Source: Gonapodya prolifera JEL478
Taxonomy: Eukaryota > Monoblepharomycota > Monoblepharidomycetes > Monoblepharidales > Gonapodyaceae
NCBI GenBank assembly: GCA_001574975.1
Contig: KQ965761.1
Location: 330,052-394,051, forward strand
Reading direction: 5' to 3'
DNA length: 64,000 nt
The translations under genes and the position numbers were made by a program. Positions 47,301-58,519 of this stretch are shown here, one piece after another (position 1 is the first letter of the stretch; every line of letters begins with the position of its first letter). Below the pieces are notes generated by a model. It searched no databases. It was not told the DNA's origin and was given only the letters and a program-made list of their open reading frames with translations.

Positions 47301-48353
47301 TCTTTGACTGACGAAGACAAGTGCTTCTTTATTATTGGCGCACGGAAAAGGTTATCGTTTGAAACTTACTGACGACAGCAAGACCCGGACCTAACAGGGA
47401 AGCGCCGTTGACTTTAGCACTACAATAAGAACGTTGACCAACAGGAGATCAGGACAGTACCTGCGGGACGGGTGGACAAGGAGAGTCCCTGCTTGATCAC
47501 TGTCAAGACTCCACCAGAGCGACTGCGCACGTCTTTCGATTCCGAATCTCGGAAGTACTTGTTGCCTCGATACGCGGGGAACGACCCCCTTGGTAACTCC
47601 CTAAAAATTATACTGATTGCTTTGACTTGATCCGTGATAATTGCGATGGGTTGCGTGTGGTCAGCCCGGGACATGCGATCTTGAACAATCCTCATATCGA
47701 TCGCAGCAGCACGCACTATCCGGATAGTAACGTTCATCTTCCGGTCGGTGATCGCGATGTTAAACTCGCCACCTCTGTTCGCAAAAAACGTGTGTGGATA
47801 CAGATGGGCGTTGAGGCGAAGAACGGCGTTTGCAAAGTCGACAACCAGCTCACCCAGGAGGGATCTCCGGTACGACCTCATTTGCGATGGCGATTTTGTT
47901 CCCATCGTATGCGATAGCGGCTCTGTTTAGATGCTGAATGCGCAACATGTTGAATGCCTGCACGGCGAGCAGTTCCGGTAAACGCGAGTCTGGTTTTGAA
48001 GCGTTGCTCATGGTCACATCGTCTGAACGAAGGAGAGTGAATCATTTAACACACAAAAGACACGGCGTACGATACACGGTGTTTATTCTGAGTGGCGAAA
48101 GACTCACATTGATGGAAAACCCTCGTGTAGTCGATTGTAATCGGAAACACATTGGTCCTAACCACCCCACAACACACCGTAGCATCACCAACGAGCATCC
48201 AAAAACGCTAAATAAATGCGCTCACAAAATGTGCACCAATCGACCTCTGGCGCCGTACCCAGGCCTCCTTGCCAAACCCATCGTTGGGGCGGAAGGGGCG
48301 CCAGGAGCCATTGACGGCGCCGATGAGGACGATGCCCCAGTCTCGACGTCCAT
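44345..48353 (-). CDS. Argonaute (N, PAZ, MID, PIWI) lacking catalytic residues
   Basis: Argonaute binds small RNAs and silences matching transcripts. The chosen start is the ATG at 48353 (MDVETGASSSSAPS); an alternative lies at 48511. The N domain has LARRPGYGARG and NVFPITIDYTRVFHQ, then FNIAITDRKMNVTIRIV. L1 and PAZ include GGVLTVIKQGLSLSTRPAG, GIRKTVFNYFLEV and IRLAHPDLPCIDHTKG. Linker 2 has RAFVPEKLTSWALINASPR. MID has LVVIIPDKQSPLYGQVK and ILLADKLNRANNTYYANVAL. PIWI has PTMIVGLSISHAPPGKNSPS, QRIVVYRKGVSEAEVPLL, KLPGSVVDQDVTDPALY, SHAGALGTSKPTHYTVLRDD and TAPLFYAERINLLARHQF. It ends LPG-MFFA with the last codons on a tiny exon (stop 44347-44345). The three well-known slicer positions read Ser, Lys and Glu instead of Asp, Asp and His. 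About 20 short introns interrupt it. Family call firm; a few exon edges are not. Confidence 0.88.
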
Positions 48354-48511
48354 TTGATCTTGTGGTCGATCGGTGCGGCGTTTTCTGGTCACCCATCGAT
48401 GGCGGGCCGGGGCGGGACCGCCGATGATGGTGAACTCCACCTGTCGCGATGGCGAAGTGCGGGGGGGACATACTTTGGAATCCTGGGAAGGTCGGAGACA
48501 CGCGACGACAT

Positions 48512-49110
48512 GGTCGCGCTAGAGAATGCGAGCTGATTGCCGTGGTGTTGTTGATGGGTGAGCGGCAACTCGGAACTGGAACGCAAAGGCACCTAGGTGT
48601 AGGCACAGCAGACCCCAAAATGTTGCACACAATGTATTCGACCGGACACCAATTATTACTTTGCAGTTTGGGTGAAGGAAGACGGTGTTGGCGGTTCGTA
48701 TGTATGCAGGCAGGGAAAAAAACAAATAGCGAGTTGGTGCGTTCGGCTGGTAACCAAGTCCAGAAAATTATCATAACCCGATTTTGTCGTGTATGAAAGT
48801 ACTCCAGAATTTACACATTTTGTAGTACCTATTGTGAAATGACTCATGAAATGCACACACATTCAAAAGTCCAACGTCTGACCACGTCAACCAGCGCATA
48901 CCAGTATCGCACCCCTCGCACTTCCATCATTCCCTCAACCTTACGCATTCCTTTCTCCCAGGCCCCCTGAGCCACCCAAGCACGACAACGCCAAAAAGCA
49001 CGACAACGGCGAGCTCTATTCATTTTGTGGAAGAGTCCTTCACACTGCTCCATTTGTCTGTTTCCGTAGACTCTGACTGATCCAAAGCATACACGCAGAC
49101 CCATTGCCCA
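48512..49110. other. Intergenic upstream of Argonaute
   Basis: About 600 bases. Short open frames on both strands have no family signal. The stretch should include the Argonaute promoter and the 3' end of the gene at 49111-49974. Confidence 0.35.
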
Positions 49111-49974
49111 TCACGACGGCGCGCCACCTCCACCCGGTGCCTTTCTCTGCACACCTCCGTCGGTCCTTCCTGCCAGCATACTCCCCGCCACCGCTCCCGC
49201 TCCCATCGGCGGAGGAGCCTTAATCCCACCCACACCATCCGCAGCGATTCCCTCGGCCCCCGCAGTCGTCGCTCTTCTTGCTGGGCTGCTCGGACCACTC
49301 TGGGGCGCAGGAACTGTCGATAAGCGGTGCGGAAGCGGTGTACCGAGTGGTGCAGGGGTTGTCGTCGGCGTTTGGGGTTGGGGTTGGGAAGTAGTGGTTG
49401 TGGATGACGGGGAGGGACCGACTGGTAGCGTCTCTGCGACGAAGCGGGCCAGCTCGCTCGAAAGAGCGTCCAGCTGCGTCCGCATGAGGGTTGATTAACC
49501 GGGGCCACGCGTCGCCTTATCAGGGAAACGAGGAACTGCACCTTATCCACAATCCCGCCCACGTCGGCCTGCTTCCTTGCGAACCGCTCGCTGTTCTTTT
49601 CGTATCGCTCCTTCGCGCCCTCCTTCCCTTTACCCTCCTTCCCGCCATCCTTTGCCCCGCCCACCTCGCCCCATAACTCGTCCATGGTGACAACATCTGC
49701 GCCGCCTCCCTCCTTCTGGAGCGACGTGAGCGCCATGTGGTCCAGTGCGAGGCGGACCTGGTGCGCGCGGATGCGGTCCAGGTGGGTGAACAGCGTGGAG
49801 GTGGGGAGGGATGCTGCGGGTGGGGTTGGGGAGTGGGTGAGTTGGGAAGGAGGGGAGGGAGGGTTCGAACAGAGTGGGGGACTAAAAATGCGAAAGGAAC
49901 TGACTGAACGGGGGGCGCGTGTCCTCCGGCGCGGTTGAAGGGGCGGGCGGGGCGGATGGGCCGAATGGGAGCAT
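49111..49974 (-). CDS. Small coiled-coil/Pro-rich protein of unknown function
   Basis: Three exons are joined by eye. The ATG at 49974 gives MLPFGPSAPPAPSTAPEDTR. After an intron, LPTSTLFTHLDRIRAHQVRL, ALDHMALTSLQKEGGGADVV, MDELWGEVGGAKDGG and RYEKNSERFARKQADVGGIV follow. The last exon begins LDALSSELARFVAETLPVG and runs into a Pro/Thr/Gly-rich tail ending APGGGGAPS-like at the stop (49113-49111). The helical middle could form a coiled coil, as in small subunits of trafficking or transcription complexes. No family is recognised. Confidence 0.5.
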
Positions 49975-50397
49975 TCTGAGTCTGGGAACCGGCTAAATTG
50001 TTGAAACAAGATATTCGAATAAGTGTAGTAAAGACTGAGTAGTAACAAGAGCACAACAAATTTGTAAATAAAATCATCCACCAAGGGTCCTCGGTAGTAC
50101 ACTCCCGCGCGAGGTGTGCTGGGCTAAACCAGCCTCGAATATGCTCCTCTCTAATCAATATGCTCCTCGCTATTCAACAGGGGGGAAATCGGGAATTGAT
50201 GATCCAGAGTGATCCAACATCGCCGGGCGCCGGCCTGTTCAAGGTCCAATCTGCCCCTTTGCACCTTAAATCGTCTTCCGTTGACAAAAGGGTCTACTTT
50301 GTACCCTGGGTAGTATGTATATCGAAAAGGCGGTGCTTTCGGGCGAAGGGGAGACACTTTTTGCCACACTTTTGTACGTACCGAGAACGAAACAAAA
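49975..50397. other. Intergenic, start of a duplicated block
   Basis: About 420 bases with no gene seen. The last part (50270-50397) resembles the regions just ahead of 50906 and 52009, each having a gtac-rich patch and a pyrimidine stretch before an ATGG[TC]ACGC box. Confidence 0.35.
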
Positions 50398-50522
50398 ATG
50401 GTACGCTTCGACGCGACAAAAGGTACGCGTCCCGCCTGATGTTCCAAGCTCCATGACGTCGTAAAGGGTACGGCTTGCTCTTGATGCTTCCCGTTCTTCC
50501 GGTCTTGGCCTCTGCGGCCATG
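50398..50522 (+). pseudogene. Relic copy 1 of small secreted-protein gene
   Basis: This block begins with atggtacgcttcgacgcgac, which hits TGA after 13 codons. It then has a hydrophobic reading (LMLPVLPVLASAAM) followed by a gtaagt donor at about 50522. It matches the signal-peptide exon of the copies at 50906 and 52009. No second exon in frame is found, so it is probably a non-functional remnant. Confidence 0.4.
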
Positions 50523-50905
50523 GGTAAGTCTGCAAACCGCCAGCTGGCACGGAGTCTAGCTTTCGTTCAGCCCAATGCTGAAGGCAAACATTAAATTGTC
50601 GCCGCCCTGGCCTTATATCAGTAAGTCGACGTAATGCAAAACAGGTTGCCAAGGGACAACATCAGCGCTTTTATCGTTAGCAGAAGATACTAAGTGGCGG
50701 TGGGTCGAATCAAATGCAATGACTCCCACAGCGCTAGCCCTGACAAGAATTTAATTATTGCAAACGGTAATACGCGAATTGAATGCACCACACTTTCCCA
50801 CCGGCTCATCCCATCATCCGTCGACCAAGGTTCTTGGCTGTACTACTGTGACGGTAACCCGGCCGTACTGTACACATTTACACTTTACCGCGAATCATCT
50901 GCTAA

Positions 50906-51302
50906 TGGCACGCTTTGACGCACCAAACGGTGGGCGTTCCGCCTGATATTCCCATACGTGATCGCGTCGCTCATCCAGTCCTTCTTTCGGCGTCAACGTG
51001 AAGGGTTCATCTTTATTTTGATCCTTGCCGTCCTTCTTGTCTTTGCTTCTGCCTCTACGGGTAAGCGCCTTCCCTGATATCCACATGGGCCTGGGTTCAA
51101 AGTTGCCGAATCGCTCACGGGACGTCCCGAGTTTCTACCATGGCACACTCCGCCTTCGTCTCCTCCCCACCCACCGCACCCATCCCCAGCGGCTCCGTCG
51201 GCCAAACTCGGCTGGCATGAACGTCGCTCTAGAGGAAGCTACGGTGGCACCAATCCCAACTGCGGAAATTCTCACTCGGGCGTTCAGCCACCGGGTTGTT
51301 GA
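50906..51302 (+). pseudogene. Copy 2 of small secreted Gly-rich protein gene, start interrupted
   Basis: The 5' box atggcacgctttgacgcacc runs into TGA as in copy 1. The signal-like exon ends at 51060 (FILILAVLLVFASAST) with a gtaagc donor. Exon 2, 51190-51302, joins in phase 1 and reads AAPSAKLGWHERRSRGSYGG then NPNCGNSHSGVQPPGC and stop. The exon pair is well kept, but I see no ATG that opens exon 1, so it is either a pseudogene or begins in an upstream exon. Confidence 0.45.
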
Positions 51303-51691
51303 TATAACCTACAAGAGACGACGCGAGCTTGAGGTGTCGGATTGTGAAGAGTTAAAAGGGCGGATTATGGAGGAGTAACGTACCTATGTCGTGAACAAAG
51401 ACAGATATCAGATCTAATGTTCAAAACGCGAAAAGCATGGTTCAATTATATTTCAAAGCGATCAAGTCAGCCTGCAGACTGCCTGAACTGCAGCGGAGTA
51501 TAGCTCTTCCCCACAAAAATTAAGATGAGGGAACACACACATCAGTTCACCACCGAAGTATCAGAGAGTCGACGTAATGCAGACCAGGTTGACGTCGGAC
51601 AATAATTGCACTTCTATCATTAACACGGGAAGATGAGAAGTCCTTTTGGAACATCTCCAGGGGGGTGGCGTCAAGTTAAATGAGATCGAAA

Positions 51692-51714
51692 CCGCGGAGA
51701 ATATTTCTCCGCGG
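51692..51714. repeat. Perfect 10-bp inverted repeat with 3-bp spacer
   Basis: ccgcggagaa, then tat, then ttctccgcgg. Such a GC-rich palindrome could be an operator-like binding site or a hairpin. It lies in the duplicated block between copies 2 and 3 of the small secreted-protein gene. Confidence 0.7.
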
Positions 51715-52008
51715 CGGCAATACACGAATAAAATGCACTCACACTTCCTTCGCACTCACCCCTTTAGTGTCGATTGGATTTTACGTACCGCATACATAAC
51801 ACGGCCACACCAAATACATCAATTAGTTTCCGAGAATTATCCCCCCGCGCTTTCTGTATCGAGTGCGGGGACGCGCATCACCTCACGACGGGCCGCTGTA
51901 TCGAGATGACCTGACCGATTGATGTCCCTGGAGAAAAGGACGCAGTTTGTCCCTTGGGACAAAAACTGGGGAGACATTTCTGTGCCAAGCAAGTAGTACG
52001 CTCTCGAT

Positions 52009-52380
52009 ATGGCACGCGTTCACGCAATGAAAGGTGGGTTGCCAGCCCGAGGATTTTCCCTTTGTCGCGCGCGGTGCTCATTCGTGTTATTGCGTGACGT
52101 AGAAGGCGCCGCCTTGGTCTTGATCTTCGCGATCCTTATGGTCTTTGTTTTTGCTTCTATAGCCACGGGTATGTGTTCTCCTACCGCTTTCGTGGCCACG
52201 ACTGTGCATCCACTTTCGCATTGCTGACACCGCGGCTCTCCACTCCGTCGATTCCCCCACACCCACCAGCGGCGCCACTCTCCGCACCCGCTCTCGAAGC
52301 CCGCGACAAAGACCACTATGGCGGCGGTCCACCACAGTGGGGTAACCCTGGCGGGTGGCAAGCACCTGGGCACCCATGAT
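52009..52380 (+). CDS. Small secreted Gly/Pro-rich protein (copy 3)
   Basis: Exon 1 is open from the ATG at 52009 to 52168 and ends in a signal-peptide-like stretch (LVLIFAILMVFVFASIAT). The intron is 52169-52269 (gtatgt...ccaccag). Exon 2, 52270-52380, reads AAPLSAPALEARDKDHYGGG, then PPQWGNPGGWQAPGHP and stop. The phase-1 junction and the first mature residues (AAP) match copy 2. A second in-frame ATG at 52024 may be the real start. The mature product would be only about 35 residues. It could be a small secreted or wall-associated peptide; the function is unknown. Confidence 0.5.
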
Positions 52381-53081
52381 TCGTGACGTCCGTTCGTTCT
52401 GGTGGTGCATGCAGTTACACGAAGAGACTCAGGGAGGTGGTACTTGAAAGAAGAAGACGGCTTAGGAAGTGCGTGCGCGCCGGGTTGAGATTACTTACGA
52501 AGACACGGTTTGCGAACGTACTTGTGGTCTGTGGACGCGAAATATACGGCGTTTTTTTTTCGAAGTTCAACGTTCAAATTTTGCGGATGGCTTGTCGTGA
52601 CCGTATGTTGGAACGCCGTGGGTGTAGTTCATTCGCAGTCCATCGTTTTCCTCTCCTATCATTTCTCAATAGCACAAGAACTTCAATACTCGGTGTCCTC
52701 CGGCATCCCCCGGCAAGAACCCCACACCTTCGTGGAGATGCGCATGTCCTAGATGCGTTTTATCTAGAGTTCTTTCGCTAGGGTACACCGCGAGATCCAT
52801 CACGCGGCATGCGACACGCTGCATCACGAATACCGCACGGATGAAGGCCACAAGGGTGCCAAAATTGCGGTGAATAATGATAAAGGTACACATAAAGCAT
52901 TCGGTACAGACTACATAATTAAGATACATCCTCACGTCGGCCACATCCACTGGCCACGCCTCCGGTGCGAGTTTTTGACGCACACCGACACCAGACACGG
53001 ACTTGCACACGCACCATGACGCCGGCACCACACCTCACACACCCACACAGACCCCGCGCCCCGGCCCCGTCCCATCCCCAC
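52381..53081. other. Intergenic
   Basis: About 700 bases with no gene recognised on either strand. A T-run (52552-52560) and short open frames are all that is seen. Confidence 0.35.
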
Positions 53082-54814
53082 TCACAACCCCTTCGCCATC
53101 TCCCTCTGGGCCTTCTCCGCCCTCTTCCTCGGACACACGTCCTCCCTCAACCTATGCATAATCCCCACATGCGTGATCCCTTCCTTTGCCGCCTTACTCA
53201 GCGCGCCGACGACCGCAGACGACCTGACCAGGCGCTCGGTGCGCCACACCTCTGCCGCCCACGCTTGCAAGATCCCCCTACATCTGGGTGACAGGTCCTC
53301 CCCCTGCGCGCGCACAATGAGCGCGAGGCGGTACGTGTTGCACCAGAGTCGAGCGGGCCCGGGGGAAATGATTTGGGCCCATTCTGTGGCGAAGGGCAGC
53401 GTGGAGACGATGTGGGAGACGAAGGTGGGGATGCGAAGGTTGGGGAGGCGGGCGGGGAGGGTTTGGGTGGCGGTGAGGAAGAGGGGGAGGGAGTTGTAGA
53501 AGAGGGTCTGGTTGTGGTGGTGGTGGTGGTTGCGATGGGGGAGTGTGCATGTGCACGTGCACGGAAAGGAGTGACAGGAGAAAAGTTGGGCGGGGATTAG
53601 GTGAGCATGAGAAGGCAAGTGAGATAGTGAGTGAGGTGGAGAAGAAGTGGACGCACCAGTTCGAGCCGCGGCAGAGCGCCCGACGTGTCTGCGATGACGT
53701 TGTCGAACTTTCCGGGAACGTAGCTGATGCTCCATTGCAGCGAGTCGACGTTTGTCTGCTTGTACGGTGCAAGGGATCGTGGAGGTGGCGGCAAAGCAAG
53801 ACATGCATGCACAGAAGGTCAAGATAACGTCAGAACGACCCACACAATCGCCACTGCTCATCCACGCACCTTCTTATACGCCCACCCCCTCTGAACACTC
53901 CACTCCTCCCTTCCCAGCATGCCCATGATCTCCTTATACGCCGAATCACTGCCGTTCTTCCACTCCAGCACATACTCTGCGTCGCCGGCGTCTTCGGGCA
54001 CATAGAGGGTGTCGAGGGTGCTCGTGCTTGAGTACGCGTTGGAGGGACGCGAGAAGGACAGGGATGGGCGGTGCGGAGGGAAGACGGTGCTGCCGGGGTA
54101 AGACAGCAGCGAGAGGCGGTCGGCCTCGGAGGACACGAGCGTGCGATCGTAGGGCTGGAAGGAGGTAAGGTCTGTGTATGTGAGGGATTGGGATTTATGT
54201 GGCCCACGAGAAGGTGCGGCGGGTGCGGCAGGTGGTGGTTGTGGTGCGTGAGGTGAGTGTGTGACAGCGGCGACTGGGAGTGGGTGTGTGTGTGTGCGCA
54301 CGGGGACCGGGTGCAGGTGCACGCGGGAGAACGAGGCTGCCTTCTGGACGAGTCTCTGCGCATGGCGCCCGTCGTCGTTGTCGTCCTCGATGAACGGCAG
54401 CTCGAACTGCGACTCCGCGTCATCTGATGCTGCGGACGCCTGCAGGTGCACTGCCGACGACGACGACGACGACGACAGCACGCGGTGCACGGGAATTGCG
54501 TGCTCGTGCGTGTGTCTTTGCTGCTGCCGATTCCGCTGGGCAGCGTGGACGCGCGCGGCCGTCGCAAGGTGCTGTTCCGCCGCCTTTGATCCGGCTGTGC
54601 TGCCCCCACCACCTCCCCCGAAGTGCAACCGCTCTAGCTCCACCCGCAGCGCGTCAGCATTCTTGCTGGCCCATCGCAGGGTCGGGGATGTCTCGGCGGG
54701 CGGGCTGACGAAGTATGTGCGGGCAGAACTGGTCTCGAGCGACGACGACGCGGATGCCGAGGGCGACGACCACACGGGGGACACGCAGCCGGAATCTGCA
54801 GGCGCGGTGGCCAT
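53082..54814 (-). CDS. Unknown protein with disordered N-terminus and conserved-looking C-terminus
   Basis: The first exon, from the ATG at 54814, reads MATAPADSGCVSPVWSSPSA. It continues through low-complexity Ser, His and Pro stretches (HRVLSSSSSSSAVHLQAS, THPLPVAAVTHSPHAPQ) to EWSVQRGWAYKK near 53868. The next exon, about 53765-53660, is QTNVDSLQWSISYVPGKFDN and IADTSGALPRLEL. The last exon begins TLFYNSLPLFLTATQTLPAR, then LPNLRIPTFVSHIVSTLPF, EWAQIISPGPARLWCNTYRL and ALIVRAQGEDLSPRCRG, and ends EKAQREMAKGL. The ordered C-terminal part looks conserved, but I do not recognise it. Confidence 0.6.
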
Positions 54815-56170
54815 TGCGGGGGAACCGATTGCGATGCTGGGTGTGCGTGCGGTAATGTGGAGTGTGGGGGGTGTAGGGTCCGGCAAGGGCTGTGAAAACG
54901 CATTTTGCGTGACGCCTCAGACAAAGTCCCCGCGGACAGGTCACCCAATCAAAAACACGCACAAAAAAGGTGGCGGCGGGAAGAGAGATCGGAGGGCGAC
55001 TCAAGCCGATGATCGAAGGGGGAAGAAGGTGTGCGTGTGTCGGTGCATCGTGCGTGGCGAAGGTTGGAGACAAGGGGAGCAGAGGGTGTCGAGGCAGCAA
55101 AAATTAACTGTGCAGCATTCCGATTCCCGACTGACGCGAATTATGTAATCATTAGCAATCTTTTGACAAAGTCTAGTGAGATCTTTTCTTATTGGTTTTG
55201 GTTAGGGTTTGAGAGGCGAACTGAAGCCGCGCGACGGTTGCGGTACCAGAGTCGCGAGGGTGAATCAACCACCAGTAAATACAAAAAGCTACATTACAGC
55301 ACCTATTACATTCGTCGACGTGAATCCGTGCCATCGCCGCCTGGCAGCCACAATTCCGAAATATATGTGCCAAATATATCCAAACCCCTTTCATATCTAC
55401 ACACACACAGCCACCACATCCAGAGGTGGGGTGAGCAGGGCAGCAAAGTTGAGGAGTGGGTCAAGAAAGCCGAAGTTGTGCGTCGACGATCAGCTATCGC
55501 ATGTATTTGCTTGCCCGATCCCCGCAGAGAGGCAAGACAAACCAAAACGAGACTGCCGCGATTGCATGTCACGCCACGGAACTGCTTGCACGAAAGTACA
55601 ATGACCGCAATGTATACCTCCCGCCCTTCGTCCTTCGACAAATGTGCCCTTGCCGTTGCCTCAACTTTTCTTTTCGGCGCCTCTCCGTCTTGCGTCCTGT
55701 GGCCTCGCTAGTTCAATCCACTTTACGCTTTTTGTCGATGTTTCCAATGCTGCTTCTTCACTCTTTGCACTAAACTGATCTCCTCCCACCACCACCGCGC
55801 CCAGCAGTTCGCCCCATACCTCGCCTTCTTCTCCTTCCGCCACACCGACTGCTACCACTTCGTCGTCTCTTTGGTCTCTTTATCCCCGTCTTCCCACCCC
55901 CCGGCCGGTGGAACTCTGGTTCTCGTACCACGAGGTGGTGATGACCGAGGCGTTGTGGCTGGGGGGGAGAGAGTGTGGAAGACGGTTCTTTTTTTCTTGA
56001 ACGATCCATACCACAAAATATATCGCTCTCATTTCCCCATTGACACACTGGGGAACGAACCTGGTGCAGGTCTTCAGTTTCACCTTGTGTATTCGTCCGC
56101 AGGATTTTCAGCCGCCCTTCCCAACGAAAAGCCTTCCCCCCCTCCCGCACAACCCCTTCTCGACGACCGG
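54815..56170. other. Divergent promoter region, no gene recognised
   Basis: About 1.35 kb between the unknown minus-strand gene and the mitochondrial carrier. Open frames overlap each other on both strands without family signal. CT-rich segments near 55785-55890 and 56110-56165 just ahead of the carrier start are typical of fungal promoters. Confidence 0.4.
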
Positions 56171-58057
56171 ATGAAGCAGGAATTCGCAGGCCCGCTCGCC
56201 GGCGTCGCATCGTGGGTTTTTGTTCTTTCTCTGGGCTCCTGGGTTCGGGATCGGAAGTGTGTGCTGACAATTTCTTTGGTCGGGCGATCCACCCCGGATG
56301 GACACATAGGGGAGCCACGAAGCTCGTCGTGGGGCATCCGTTCGGTAGATATCTCTGTCCCCTCGTCGCATCGTCCCTTCTTGGTCCCTTCCAGATACAT
56401 TGACCCGGCTTCACCTTCCATCTCCCACTGCCACTGCCACTGCACCTCCCGACTACCGACCCCATGCAGACACCGTCAAAGTCCGCATGCAGACCGAAGG
56501 CGCCCTCGGCCGGTTCAAAGGGCCCCTGGACTGCCTCCTCGCCACCAGTGAGTTGATTCATGCTAAAAGAGGGAACGGGGTGGTGGTGTGTCACTGATGC
56601 GGTGGAGCTCGTAAGGTTAGGTTCGGGTCTTGTGTTTGTGCTCGTGCGTGGGGAGGTGGAGTTGGACTGACGTGTGTGGTGTTGGTTGTGTGGGGGGTGT
56701 AGGAAGGGTTCCGTGGTGTGAGTTCCTCGCCGTTTCTAGCTCCTTCAATGAGGAAAATGGCTCACACTCCCACACAGCTCTACAAAGGCGCCACGCCTCC
56801 CTTGGTCGGATGGATGATGATGGACAGCGTCATGTGAGGGACCTCTCATCCCCTTGGCCTTCCACCGCGGACGCGACGATATTGATTCGCACGTTGGGGA
56901 TTTGAAGGCTGGGAACCTACACCAACGTGAAGCTCCTCCAACAGCGCGGCGACCCTAACACGCCGCTCATGTTCTGGCAGCACGCTCTTGCCGGGTTATG
57001 TAGGACCCCTTCTTGTGCCACATCGTACCCCTCGCTCTAACGACCGCACGTACACCCACACTCTCTACCACCACACGCCCCACCCCCCCTCCAGGCGGCG
57101 GTACAGCAGTCTCCTTCGTCGCGTGCCCTATCGAACAAGTCAAGGCCCGTCTGCAAGTCCAATACGACGCGGCCACGAAAGTGTACAAGGGCCCTATCGA
57201 TTGCGCCGTCAAGCTCGTGAGTGCCCACCGCCGACCACCTCCGCTCCCAACGCAAAATAGTTACTGACGTGGGACCGCGCTCACCGGGGGAAAAAAAGGT
57301 CAAGAATAACGGCTTCTTCGGGCTCTGGCGCGGGATAGCGTCCACCATCTTGATGCGGCATTGGTTCTGGTTGTATTGGGGGTCATACGACGTGAGTTTG
57401 TCCCCCTTCACCCTTTTCCGACACCATTGTACCCGTACCCCGTTCCTCACGCCCACGTGCACCGCCCCAGGTCTTCCAACGCACCTTCCGATCCTGGGGA
57501 GTCTCCGAGGCCATGATTCCCTTCTGGAGCGGCGGTTGCGCGTCGCAGCTGTTTTGGGTCGGGTGTTACCCCGCCGACGTTGTCAAGAACCGGATGTGAG
57601 TTCTTATTGTTCGGTGCGGCTGTGGGTGCGGGTGTACTATGTGTGCTGATGCTCGCGATCGCTTTCTGCCCCACCGTCTCTGACCGCACAGAATGGCCCA
57701 ACCAGACGTCAAACCGCTCAAATACCCCACGGTCCGGAGCGCGTTCCGGGACGTGTGGGTCACGGAGGGATTCAAAGGGTTCTGGCGAGGTGTATTTCCG
57801 CTTCCTTTGCACCCTCGACCGACATCCGCATCTCAACGCCGTTTTCTTTCAGGATTCGTCCCATGCATTTTACGCAGTTTCCCGACGAACGGGTGTGGTA
57901 AGTACTGTAACTACCCACAGCGCCAATGCCGCGCCTTTATTTGACGATTGAATGTACCCTTCCAGCGATGCTGTCGTTCAATTTCGTGATCAAGGCTCTC
58001 TCAGACGAGCCGAACGTGAGAGAGGACTTTGTTGTGCATGAGCTCGTGGAGGAGTAG
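56171..58057 (+). CDS. Mitochondrial carrier family (SLC25) transporter
   Basis: Six-helix carriers of the inner mitochondrial membrane share three repeats, each marked P-x-[DE]-x-x-[KR]. All three are present across at least nine exons: HPFDTVKVRMQTEG, CPIEQVKARLQVQY and YPADVVKNRM. Repeat 1 starts MKQEFAGPLAGVASGATKLV (ATG 56171). LYKGATPPLVGWMMMDSV follows, then TNVKLLQQRGDPNTPLMFWQ, GGGTAVSFVACPIEQ, NNGFFGLWRGIASTILMRH and SGGCASQLFWVGCYPADVV. The C-terminus has EGFKGFWRGFVPCILRSFPT and ends VVHELVEE (stop 58055-58057). The pattern is nearest to the carnitine/ornithine/Ymc1 group, but the substrate is not certain. Introns are short GT-AG. Confidence 0.85.
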
Positions 58058-58288
58058 AGTGTATATTTGGTTATAGATATTGAAATAGATATGTTGGAAG
58101 CTGGATCCACGGACTTGGTTTGTCAAAACCGTCCTCTGTGTGCTGATTGCCCTTGTGTTGAAGGCAGTCACGGAAAACTGGCTCAAGGGACCTTCGACCG
58201 TCTCCGCCCAGTCTCAGTGCTATCACATCCAAATACCAAACTTTGCAACTAATTACTTCCCACAATCGCCCTACGCAAAAGTTGAGCT

Positions 58289-58493
58289 CACGTGTCGGGG
58301 CTGTGTGGACCAGATCCTCATCCCTTGAGGGTCACTCACCCATCTCAGCGCAGCACGTCATTTTGCAACGACACAATCCAGGCAAATCGAGAGCGCAGAG
58401 ACTGGTCGCAGGAAACCACGTGGGCCACGTGGGCCACGTGGGCGACGTTATAATATATACTAGAGATGTAGTGGTCCTCCCCACCTCCACGTG
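58289..58493 (+). promoter_or_regulatory. Five CACGTG boxes upstream of the phosphate transporter
   Basis: CACGTG occurs at 58289-58294, 58417-58422, 58426-58431, 58435-58440 and 58488-58493. The middle three are spaced exactly 9 bases apart. A TATA-like run lies at 58449-58459. The ATG of the transporter is at 58520. CACGTG is the known site of the bHLH factors Pho4 (yeast) and NUC-1 (Neurospora), which induce phosphate uptake genes on phosphate starvation, so the cluster fits the neighbour well. CACGTG can also bind other bHLH factors. Confidence 0.7.
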
Positions 58494-58519
58494 AAGTTTA
58501 CAATATAGACTCGACGCAA

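Noticed and set aside
52087-52410. Minus-strand frame over the small secreted gene copy 3
   Set aside because: The plus strand gives a signal peptide, consensus splice sites and a phase-conserved junction shared with copy 2.
53827-54612. Second minus-strand frame rich in Arg/His/Pro
   Set aside because: It is an alternative frame of the disordered first exon of the unknown gene. The chosen frame joins properly to the later exons.
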